Shown here in pieces: positions 1 through 5,710 of a stretch of DNA of 11,849 bases. The notes beneath the pieces were generated by a model that was not told the origin of the DNA, made no database searches, and saw only the letters and a program-made list of their open reading frames with translations. Source of the stretch: Oceanospirillaceae bacterium (GTDB lineage: Bacteria > Pseudomonadota > Gammaproteobacteria > Pseudomonadales > Balneatricaceae); assembly GCA_003523085.1 (NCBI GenBank), contig DPHD01000092.1, forward strand, positions 18,842-30,690, in the 5' to 3' direction. A program made the position numbers and the translations under genes. Numbering within the stretch: the first letter of the stretch is position 1; each line of letters starts with the position of its first letter.

Positions 1-1
1 C

Positions 2-1115
2 ACGGCAAGTTGCATCCGTATTGAGGTTGTGGACACAGGCATTGGCTTAACTGAGGAGATACAGCACACCCTATTCATGCCCTTTAGCCAAGCCGACTCT
101 AGCACCACCAGAATATTTGGCGGCACCGGCTTAGGCCTTTCCATTTGCTCACAATTAGTGGAGCTAATGGGCGGTTCCATTGGCGTCCACAGCAAACTCA
201 ACCTTGGCTCTACCTTTTGGTTGGAATTACCCCTGCAAGAAGCACCCATCGCAGCACAACACGCTGCGGCGTTATCACCGCCGAGTATTGAGGCCAACAC
301 CCAAGCCTTTGAACCACCGTCTGACGCTGTAGCCAACGCCAATAACATCATGATACTCATTGCCGAGGATAACCCTGTAAACCTGAGGGTGATGCAAAAA
401 AATGCTGTACCGGCTAGGTTACGCCTCAACGGCGGTGAAAGACGGACAGGCCGCATGGCAAGCCGTTAATGAAGGTATGTTTGGGCTGTTACTCACAGAC
501 TGCCATATGCCTGAGCTTGACGGCTACCAACTGACGCAAAAAATTCGCCAACACCTCAATAGCGAGCAGTTACCTATCGTTGCAGTCACGGCCAGCGTGT
601 TGGCCAAAGATGCACAAAAAGCCCGTGACGTAGGCATGGATGATTTTCTCACCAAACCCATCACGCTTGCAGCACTTGATGCGGTAGTTCAGACCTATTT
701 ACCCAAAGCCACTGAATTTAGACAAATACAAACCGATGCGCCGCCGCAACAGGCCATACTTGACGAACACCGGTTGAGCCAATTATTGGGTGACGATTTA
801 GCGGTAAAACAAGAAATGCTACAGCTGTTTGTCGACTCCACTCAAACCCTGGTAGACCAGTTACAAACTTCCATCGAGCAAAACGACGAAGCGGCTTTGA
901 AGCAAGCAGCACATAGCATTTCGGGTGCTGCGGGAGTCACAGGGGCTATGGCTTTAAGCCGCATATGCAGCACCATAGAAAAGGCAGTGTCAGAGCAAAA
1001 ATTAGACTTAGCGTGGCACCATGCGCAACAGGTGAATGCCAGCTTTGAACAACTAAAACAAACTATCCAGCAGCAACAAGCAACTCAATCTGATCCAGTA
1101 ATTCCACCGGATTAA
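2..1115 (+). CDS. Hybrid sensor histidine kinase, C-terminal part (HATPase-REC-Hpt), frameshifted; 5' end outside window
   Basis: This is the distal part of a membrane-type hybrid histidine kinase that would autophosphorylate and pass phosphate through its own receiver and Hpt domains. The reading frame is already open at the left edge. The ATP-binding domain shows the G1 box DTGIG (about 32-46), an F-box region MPFSQADSSTTR and the G2 box GGTGLGLSI. After a Pro/Ala-rich linker comes a receiver starting ILIAEDNPVN, with phospho-acceptor Asp at 498-500 (TDCHMPELDG) and the conserved Lys at 654-656. A C-terminal Hpt domain has its phospho-His at 912-914 (AAHSISGAAG). One extra A in the A7 run at 396-402 breaks the frame: upstream of it the frame ends at 469, and the receiver resumes in the frame that is open from 402. 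All motifs after the break are intact, so the lesion is recent or a sequencing error. The BvgS/BarA-like domain order is clear; the signal sensed is not in the window. Confidence 0.88.
396..402 (+). other. A7 homopolymer at the frameshift in the hybrid kinase
   Basis: Seven consecutive A residues lie between the first receiver strand (ILIAEDNPVNLRVMQK) and the continuation MLYRLGYAS. Removing one A joins the two frames into a seamless receiver domain. The shift needed is +1 (skip one base). That is the wrong direction for a classic -1 slippery heptamer. Transcriptional slippage deleting one A could restore it, but the run is short for that. Confidence 0.8.
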
Positions 1116-1431
1116 AGGGCTTAGCTACCACCGCAAACACAAGGGCTTTAATCTGCTCTGGCAACTCATCCTGCGAGGTTTCGGTGGTTAAACAAATCAC
1201 CCCCACACTTTCATAGCCTGGGACCTCCTGCAACCGAGCAATAAGGTCTTGGCCACTCATGAGGGGCATATTGAGGTCCGTCACTACCACTCCAAAGGTT
1301 TGTTCAGAAGCCAACTGCAGGGCTTCTACACCGTCGCCCGCGCAAGTCACGCCATAGCCTGCTTGTTTCAGCGTAAAACCAATCACCTTACGTAAATACT
1401 CCGAGTCTTCAACCAACAAAATTTGGTGCAT
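1063..1431 (-). CDS. Single-domain response regulator (CheY-like receiver)
   Basis: A 122-residue stand-alone receiver domain with no output domain, so it acts by phosphorylation-dependent binding to a partner. It has the acidic pair E8/D9, phospho-acceptor D52 (TDLNMPLMSG), T82 and K104 (AKPFNP). The spacings D+30 and D+52 match CheY D57, T87 and K109. The ATG at 1431 gives a normal start (MHQILLVEDS), but no strong ribosome site is visible upstream. The gene converges on the hybrid kinase and their 3' ends overlap by 53 bp (1063-1115). A shared phosphorelay is plausible, with this protein receiving phosphate from the kinase's Hpt domain, but that rests only on adjacency. It is divergent from the nitroreductase. 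Confidence 0.9.
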   Translation of the reverse strand: MHQILLVEDSEYLRKVIGFTLKQAGYGVTCAGDGVEALQLASEQTFGVVVTDLNMPLMSGQDLIARLQEVPGYESVGVICLTTETSQDELPEQIKALVFAVVAKPFNPVELLDQIELLVAAG

Positions 1432-1466
1432 ACAATTATAATTCTCAGCTTAATTGTTGTATTCTG

Positions 1467-1494
1467 ACTGTAACACAAAAACGACATCTGACAA
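1467..1494 (-). promoter_or_regulatory. Candidate promoter for the response regulator
   Basis: Read on the minus strand: TTGTCA (1494-1489), a 16-bp spacer, then TACAGT (1472-1467) preceded by TG as an extended -10. It lies 36 bp upstream of the response-regulator ATG. A 7-bp inverted repeat (ACAATTA 1432-1438, TAATTGT 1451-1457) lies between it and the start codon. Both are weak, pattern-only calls. Confidence 0.3.
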
Positions 1495-1508
1495 CCACGG
1501 ACCACCCT

Positions 1509-2198
1509 ATGTTTGCACGCGAAAACCTTTCCTACGAAGCCATTAAACTTCCACCACGAGCAGACATTAGCGACACCCAGATGCAACAAGCAGCACTGGA
1601 TTATTACCACACCATGAAACAAAGGCACTCAGTGCGGGATTTTATCGACCGAGAAGTCCCCTCTGCTGTCATCGAAGAGTGTATTCGCACCGCAGGCTCT
1701 GCGCCTAGTGGTGCCAACCACCAGCCATGGCACTTTGTTGCGATTCGTAATCCAGACATCAAACACCAGATTCGCTTAGCAGCCGAGGCCGAAGAAGAAA
1801 AGTTTTATGCCGGTGGTGGCGGTGACGAATGGATAAAAGCGCTGGAACCTATCGGTACCAATGCCCACAAACCACACCTAGACATCGCTCCTTGGCTCAT
1901 CGTGATTTTTGCCCAACGTTATGGTGTATTTGATGACGGCACCCGTTTCAAAAACTATTACGTGCCAGACAGCGTAGGTATAGCCACGGGGTTTCTCATT
2001 TCGGCATTACATCATGCGGGCCTGTGCAGCCTCACACACACCCCTAACCCCATGCGCTTTCTCAACAAATTACTCGACCGCCCCGATCACGAAAAAGCCG
2101 TCATGATCATGGCTGTTGGCCACCCATCCCCCGACGCCACTGTACCCGGCGTCGCCAAAATCAAAAAGTCGTTGGACGAAATTCTCACCGTGGTCTAA
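1509..2198 (+). CDS. Nitroreductase-family flavoprotein, iodotyrosine deiodinase (IYD)-like
   Basis: A 229-residue FMN-dependent nitroreductase-fold protein. The FMN-binding signatures are QRHSVRDF (38-45) and APSGANHQPWHF (65-76). The segment EEEKFYAGGGG followed by NAHKPHLDIAPW corresponds to the lid of iodotyrosine deiodinase. Glu96, Tyr100 and Lys121 have exactly the +4/+21 spacing of the human IYD substrate-binding residues E157, Y161 and K182. The C-terminal THTPNP and RPDHEKAVMI...VGHPS segments also match that subfamily. IYD proteins reductively remove halogen from halotyrosines; bacterial homologues do this too. The predicted role is therefore reductive dehalogenation of a halogenated tyrosine or phenol, though nitroreduction cannot be excluded. 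The ATG at 1509 is preferred because the residues before QRHSVRDF match the usual N-terminal length, although its ribosome site is weak. No operon partner; higBA starts 84 bp downstream under its own promoter. Confidence 0.82.
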   Translation: MFARENLSYEAIKLPPRADISDTQMQQAALDYYHTMKQRHSVRDFIDREVPSAVIEECIRTAGSAPSGANHQPWHFVAIRNPDIKHQIRLAAEAEEEKFYAGGGGDEWIKALEPIGTNAHKPHLDIAPWLIVIFAQRYGVFDDGTRFKNYYVPDSVGIATGFLISALHHAGLCSLTHTPNPMRFLNKLLDRPDHEKAVMIMAVGHPSPDATVPGVAKIKKSLDEILTVV

Positions 2199-2228
2199 GG
2201 TTAACTCAAGGAGTCGCAAGGATCGACG

Positions 2229-2257
2229 TTGTCATTTTGACAACTTTCGACTATAGT
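2229..2257 (+). promoter_or_regulatory. higBA promoter with overlapping palindromic operator
   Basis: TTGTCA (2229-2234), a 17-bp spacer and TATAGT (2252-2257) form a good sigma70-type promoter with a predicted start near 2264, about 19 nt before the higB ATG. The -35 hexamer is one arm of a perfect 6-bp inverted repeat, TTGTCA-TTT-TGACAA (2229-2243). A repressor bound there would block polymerase, the usual arrangement for autoregulation by a HigA-type antitoxin. Confidence 0.65.
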
Positions 2258-2282
2258 GTTGAACTAGGGACAGGGCAAGGTC

Positions 2283-2594
2283 ATGCACGTAATTTCAAAA
2301 AAGATCTTTGTATTGGCAATGAATCGTTTTCCAAACGACGCTAGTGCTTTACTCAAACTGTACGAACGCTTAGCCCGAGGTGATTATGCATGTTCCGCAG
2401 ACATGAAGCGCGAGATACCATCTTTGGATAATATTAAGTCAGTTAAGAACTATTACGTCATAGATGTGGGTGGCAATAATTTGCGTGTCATCCTGTCAAT
2501 TTATTTCCCGGCGAGGTCCATCTGGATTAAATACATTGAAACCCACACGGTGTATAACGCGTTATGTTCAAAATTCTCCAAAGGAGTGTTATAG
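2283..2594 (+). CDS. higB: HigB-type mRNA interferase toxin (type II toxin-antitoxin)
   Basis: A 103-residue toxin of the E. coli HigB (YgjN) type, a RelE-fold ribosome-dependent mRNA endonuclease. The segment PSLDNIKSVKNYYVIDVGGN, followed by NLRV and the late motif ETHTVYN, matches the family core (SLDN...VGGN.LRV...THkEYD). Length is close to E. coli HigB (104). The ATG at 2283 follows a CAGGG ribosome site at 2271-2275. The stop codon TAG (2592-2594) directly abuts the first ATG of the antitoxin, so the two genes are translationally coupled, toxin first, as in E. coli higBA. Transcription should come from the palindrome-bearing promoter at 2229-2257. Confidence in the family is high; activity of this copy is inferred. 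Confidence 0.9.
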   Translation: MHVISKKIFVLAMNRFPNDASALLKLYERLARGDYACSADMKREIPSLDNIKSVKNYYVIDVGGNNLRVILSIYFPARSIWIKYIETHTVYNALCSKFSKGVL

Positions 2595-3044
2595 ATGATG
2601 AGCACCTATGAAAAAGCTGAACAGTCCTACATGGCGTTTATGGACTCTGCGCAGCATTTATTACACATACAAAATGACGAGGACTATGAGAATACCAGCG
2701 CATGGCTGGAGTCTTTAGCAGGCCGTTACGACGACAGCATCAAACCTTTATATGACTTAGTTGCTAACGCATTGGAAGCACACGAATTAGAAGACCCGCT
2801 AGTCGCCACTTTTGTTGAGCAAGCAATGGGGTTAACTGACGATGCTTCTACGCTTCGTTTTCTAATGGACCAACATCAACTCAACACTAGTGATTTGCCC
2901 GAGGTTGGAGACAAGTCGGTCGTCAGCCGCATTTTATCAGGGCAGCGGCAACTCACTCGAAATCACATTACAGCCTTATGCTTACGCTTTTCATTATCAT
3001 CGAGTTTCTTTATCAGCCCACCAGCGCCAACTCAGACGCTATAG
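2595..3044 (+). CDS. higA: HigA-type antitoxin / helix-turn-helix autorepressor
   Basis: A 149-residue antitoxin of the E. coli HigA (YgjM) type: an N-terminal helical dimerization/toxin-binding half, then a C-terminal XRE-type helix-turn-helix. The DNA-binding part is TLRFLMDQHQLNTSDLPEVG (about 86-105) followed by SVVSRILSGQRQLTRNH, closely matching the E. coli pattern (LMDQYGLTLSDLPEIG.KSMVSRVLSGKRKLT). It should neutralize HigB and repress the operon at the 2229-2243 palindrome. AAGGAG at 2581-2586, inside the end of higB, is its ribosome site. ATG codons at 2595 and 2598 are both possible starts; 2598 has the looser spacing. The last residues (SPPAPTQTL) go beyond the usual end of the family and are encoded antisense to the last codons of psuG, with a 32-bp convergent overlap. 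Confidence 0.88.
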   Translation: MMSTYEKAEQSYMAFMDSAQHLLHIQNDEDYENTSAWLESLAGRYDDSIKPLYDLVANALEAHELEDPLVATFVEQAMGLTDDASTLRFLMDQHQLNTSDLPEVGDKSVVSRILSGQRQLTRNHITALCLRFSLSSSFFISPPAPTQTL

Positions 3045-3951
3045 CAGCCCCCAAACGGGCGTTATTGAGCACTAACTGGATGTTTGCGGCAAGGCTTTCA
3101 CCTTGGGTGACTTGGGCTATTTTAGACAATAAAAATGGCGTGCATTGTTTGCCGTGAATAGCCTTTTTTTGCATCTCGACAAGAGCATCGGCAATCACCT
3201 GTTCAATTTCACCAGCGTCCATGGCATAAGCCTCTGGAATGGGGTTGGCGATCACTACGCCCCCCTCTAGGCCCATGTTCCACTTGGCTTTTAAGGCTAG
3301 GGCAATACTAGCCGCTGAATCCAGCTCGTAATCGACTTTAAAGCCACTGCTCTGTGTATAAAATGCAGGCATCACCTGAGTTTTGTACCCCACCACTGGT
3401 ACGCCTTGGGTTTCTAAGTATTCTAAGGTTAAACCAATATCTAAAATCGACTTTACGCCTGCACATACCACTGCAACGGAGGTACGAGCTAGCTCCTGCA
3501 AGTCGGCGGAGATATCCATGGTATTTTCTGCATCACGATGTACCCCACCAATGCCACCGGTAGCAAACACTTTGATGCCAGCCATAGCTGCAATAATCAT
3601 GGTGGAAGCCACTGTAGTGGCACCATCAAGCTGCTGAGCCACCATAAATGGCATATCACGGCGGCTCGTCTTAACAACCTCAAACCCACGTTTTCCCAGA
3701 TGGGTGATTTGTGACTCGTCTAAACCCACCGTTAAACGGCCATTTAAAATGGCAATGGTGGCAGGTTCAGCCCCATTTTCCTTTACTGCCTGCTCTACTA
3801 ACAGTGCCGTTTGCACATTTTGTGGGTACGGCATGCCATGGGAAATAATGGTAGATTCGAGGGCTACAACAGGCCGGTTATTAGCCAAAGCATCGGCAAT
3901 TCGAGGGTGTATATCTACATAGTTGGTTAGCGCAATGGTGTCATTTGGCAT
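3013..3951 (-). CDS. psuG: Pseudouridine-5'-phosphate glycosidase PsuG
   Basis: PsuG reversibly cleaves the C-C glycosidic bond of pseudouridine 5'-phosphate to uracil and ribose 5-phosphate, the second step of pseudouridine degradation. The 312 residues equal the E. coli length. Conserved segments run through the protein: ALESTIISHGMPYPQN (30-45), KTSRRDMPFM, ATGGIGGVHR and PVVGYKTQVMPAFY. Residues E32, K94, D146 and K167 are each shifted by one from the E. coli catalytic and metal residues E31, K93, D145 and K166, so the active site looks intact. It starts 25 bp inside the end of psuK, with an AAGGA ribosome site just before the ATG, indicating translational coupling. Its 3' end overlaps the convergent higA. 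It is the last gene of the leftward cluster. Confidence 0.95.
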   Translation of the reverse strand: MPNDTIALTNYVDIHPRIADALANNRPVVALESTIISHGMPYPQNVQTALLVEQAVKENGAEPATIAILNGRLTVGLDESQITHLGKRGFEVVKTSRRDMPFMVAQQLDGATTVASTMIIAAMAGIKVFATGGIGGVHRDAENTMDISADLQELARTSVAVVCAGVKSILDIGLTLEYLETQGVPVVGYKTQVMPAFYTQSSGFKVDYELDSAASIALALKAKWNMGLEGGVVIANPIPEAYAMDAGEIEQVIADALVEMQKKAIHGKQCTPFLLSKIAQVTQGESLAANIQLVLNNARLGAAIASELALVG

Positions 3952-4925
3952 GGGTATTCCTTTAACATGCGGTGTATTAATTGGTGGCTGATCTGTGGGT
4001 TAATGGTGGCTTGGCTCGACATGGCGATTTGCGCACAAGCAACACCGTAGGCCACCCGATCTGAGGCGTCTAAACCTTGTATCCAAGCGGCACAGAGGCC
4101 CGCCATCATAGCATCCCCCGCGCCATTACTGTTGATCATTTCGGGGGCCTTGCTGGGTTCTTTTAAGGCCATTAAAAACTGCTGTTTTGGCCCACTATAG
4201 AGCACCCCTTGAGCACCCAAGCTTAAATACAAATGGCGTACACCTTGTTGTAAAAACCATCGAGCAAGGCAACTAAGTTGGGCGTCGGTGGGGCTTGGAC
4301 CATAGTCTGTGCCCGCGATCGCCTGGGCTTCACACAAGTTAGGTTTAAGGCTATGTATGTGCTGCAAGTGAGGTTTTATACGCACAGCTTTAGCCATTGA
4401 AACTGTGTCTACAAACAAGGGTTTTTCGGTTAACGTAGCACACACGTAGTGCAAACACGCTGCACTTAAGTTGGTGTCCATAGCCACTAAGGTTGCTGCT
4501 CTAAGGTGATCTACATGAGGTTTCAAGTGCGCCTCACCAAAACCGTCGATCAAACCCATGTCGGCAATCGCCACCTGCATCTCGCCGTGTTCATCAACGA
4601 TCGATAAGTAGGTTGAAGTGGGCTGCCCCTTGAGCACAGATAATGCTTGAATTTCTATACCCAATTGTTGGCAATGCTGCGCTAGGAAGCGGCCATTGGC
4701 ATCATCACCTAAGGGCGCCATTAACCAACAGGCCTGCTGTAACCGAGTTAAGTTGTCGGCAATATTGCGGCCCACCCCACCAGGGCTAGTGCTGACATAG
4801 CCTGGATTTGAGGTACGCCCTAAGAGTGTATTGCTAGGCGAACCTAACAAATCCATATTGGCGCCACCAATAACTACGCAATAACCGGTTATACAAACTC
4901 CGCATGGGTATCGGCCTGTTGGCAT
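3927..4925 (-). CDS. psuK: PfkB-family pseudouridine kinase PsuK
   Basis: A ribokinase/PfkB-family kinase, predicted to phosphorylate pseudouridine at the 5'-OH for the adjacent PsuG. Visible are VVIGGANMDL at the N-terminus, the glycine-rich SPGGVGRNIA (47-56), the KPNLCEA motif (194-200) with the Mg-associated NxxE pattern, and NSNGAGDAMMAG (265-276), whose D271 is the catalytic base. The overlap with psuG supports the pseudouridine assignment over other PfkB sugars. The start is uncertain. The ATG at 4925 adds an unusual MPTGRYPCGVCI segment and overlaps the upstream gene by 37 bp. No in-frame GTG or TTG occurs before GGANMD. An ATA at 4892-4890, overlapping the upstream TAA and preceded by GGAG at 5-nt spacing, would give the family's normal N-terminal length. 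Annotated conservatively from 4925. Confidence 0.88.
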   Translation of the reverse strand: MPTGRYPCGVCITGYCVVIGGANMDLLGSPSNTLLGRTSNPGYVSTSPGGVGRNIADNLTRLQQACWLMAPLGDDANGRFLAQHCQQLGIEIQALSVLKGQPTSTYLSIVDEHGEMQVAIADMGLIDGFGEAHLKPHVDHLRAATLVAMDTNLSAACLHYVCATLTEKPLFVDTVSMAKAVRIKPHLQHIHSLKPNLCEAQAIAGTDYGPSPTDAQLSCLARWFLQQGVRHLYLSLGAQGVLYSGPKQQFLMALKEPSKAPEMINSNGAGDAMMAGLCAAWIQGLDASDRVAYGVACAQIAMSSQATINPQISHQLIHRMLKEYPCQMTPLR

Positions 4926-5632
4926 ACTCCCAGTGCGTCTGCTAATGCCACAGCGCCATTCATGAGGGCACGGCCCACCACCACACCGGCAATATTAGGC
5001 AATAAGCGTAGGGTAGAGATGTCATCCAAAGTTTTAATCGTACCACTAGAAATAACGGGAATATTGAGCTCTGCCACCATTTGCGTGGTCATGGCAAAGG
5101 TGGCTTCGGGGTGATCCTCGTCCAAGTCTATGTCGGTGTATATAATAGCCGCAACACCATGATCTTGCAGATCTTTAGCCATTTCCAATGGTGAATATAT
5201 GGTTTCTTCCGTCCAACCGTGGCACATGACTTTATTTTGCCGAGCGTCGATAGACACCACCACCTGACCCGGGTAATGGTTACACAATTCATGCAAAAAG
5301 TGGCGATCTTCGATGGCCGCCGTGCCGATGACCACCCGAGAAGCGCCGTGTTCAAACCACCAACGGGCGCCTTCAATAGTGCGTATGCCGCCACCCACTT
5401 GTACTGGCACATCCACTGCTTGAATAATTTCCAATACTGTTTTGTGATTATCGTGACCACCGCGCATGACGTTATCTAAATCCACCACGTGTAATACCTG
5501 CGCACCTTGGGCGACGTGTTGCTGGGCCGCTTGTAAGGGCGACACATCATACACAATGGGATCTTCCATGTGGCCGCGGTGCAAGTTCACACAGCGACCA
5601 TTTTGAATTTCGATGTCTGGATAAATAACCAT
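4889..5632 (-). CDS. Divergent HisA-family (betaalpha)8 isomerase, function uncertain
   Basis: A 247-residue barrel of the HisA/HisF family. Canonical HisA converts ProFAR to PRFAR by an Amadori rearrangement in histidine synthesis. Both phosphate-binding half-barrel motifs are present: QVGGGIRT (78-85) with VVIGTAA, and ISSGTIKT (194-201) with VVVGRALM. The start IYPDIEIQNG aligns without gaps to canonical xxPAIDLFRG, placing Glu8 where HisA has its first catalytic Asp. The second Asp (D129 in VVSIDARQNK) is retained. The canonical T(D/E)I.RDGT loop is replaced by TDIDLDEDHPEA (166-177), so the substrate pocket differs. I recall similar HisA-like proteins with IELQNG in Rhodobacterales. The start at 5632 is chosen because AGGAG lies 8 bp upstream; an upstream extension to 5698 is unsupported. 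It overlaps psuK and no other his gene is nearby. A plain HisA remains possible but less likely. Confidence 0.8.
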   Translation of the reverse strand: MVIYPDIEIQNGRCVNLHRGHMEDPIVYDVSPLQAAQQHVAQGAQVLHVVDLDNVMRGGHDNHKTVLEIIQAVDVPVQVGGGIRTIEGARWWFEHGASRVVIGTAAIEDRHFLHELCNHYPGQVVVSIDARQNKVMCHGWTEETIYSPLEMAKDLQDHGVAAIIYTDIDLDEDHPEATFAMTTQMVAELNIPVISSGTIKTLDDISTLRLLPNIAGVVVGRALMNGAVALADALGVCQQADTHAEFV

Positions 5633-5651
5633 GGGTGAACTCCTAATTATT

Positions 5652-5680
5652 ATTGTTGTTACAGCATACTCCGCCGTCAA
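5652..5680 (-). promoter_or_regulatory. Possible promoter ahead of the HisA-like gene
   Basis: In the 78-bp gap between the MFS gene and the HisA-like gene, the minus strand has TTGACG (5680-5675), a 17-bp spacer and AACAAT (5657-5652). The -35 matches 5 of 6 and the -10 matches 4 of 6. It would let hisA-like/psuK/psuG be expressed independently of the upstream transport genes. No terminator hairpin with a T-run is seen in the gap. Confidence 0.35.
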
Positions 5681-5710
5681 TAAAAATCCAGTGTTCACAA
5701 AAAATATCGG

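Noticed and set aside
396..402. A7 run as a programmed -1 ribosomal frameshift site
   Set aside because: The downstream receiver frame is reached by a +1 shift, not -1, and no stimulatory structure is evident; an indel explains it more simply.
2199..2207. GGTTAACTC as a fourth HpaR-like operator after the nitroreductase
   Set aside because: Only the GTTAACT half matches (about 10 of 18 overall) and it is not placed before a gene likely to be in the regulon.
3354..3922. Plus-strand open frames inside psuG (and similar ones opposite the MFS, dctM and dctP genes)
   Set aside because: They lie antisense to strongly conserved genes, have low-complexity compositions, and show no recognisable domain or ribosome site.
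4889..5632. Simple call of histidine-biosynthesis hisA
   Set aside because: First catalytic Asp replaced by Glu, RDGT-type loop missing, and neighbours are psuK/psuG rather than his genes; kept as HisA-like with uncertain function.
5633..5698. Upstream extension of the HisA-like gene to 5698
   Set aside because: The extra 22 residues do not align with the HisA family, while the ATG at 5632 has a strong AGGAG site and the standard barrel start.
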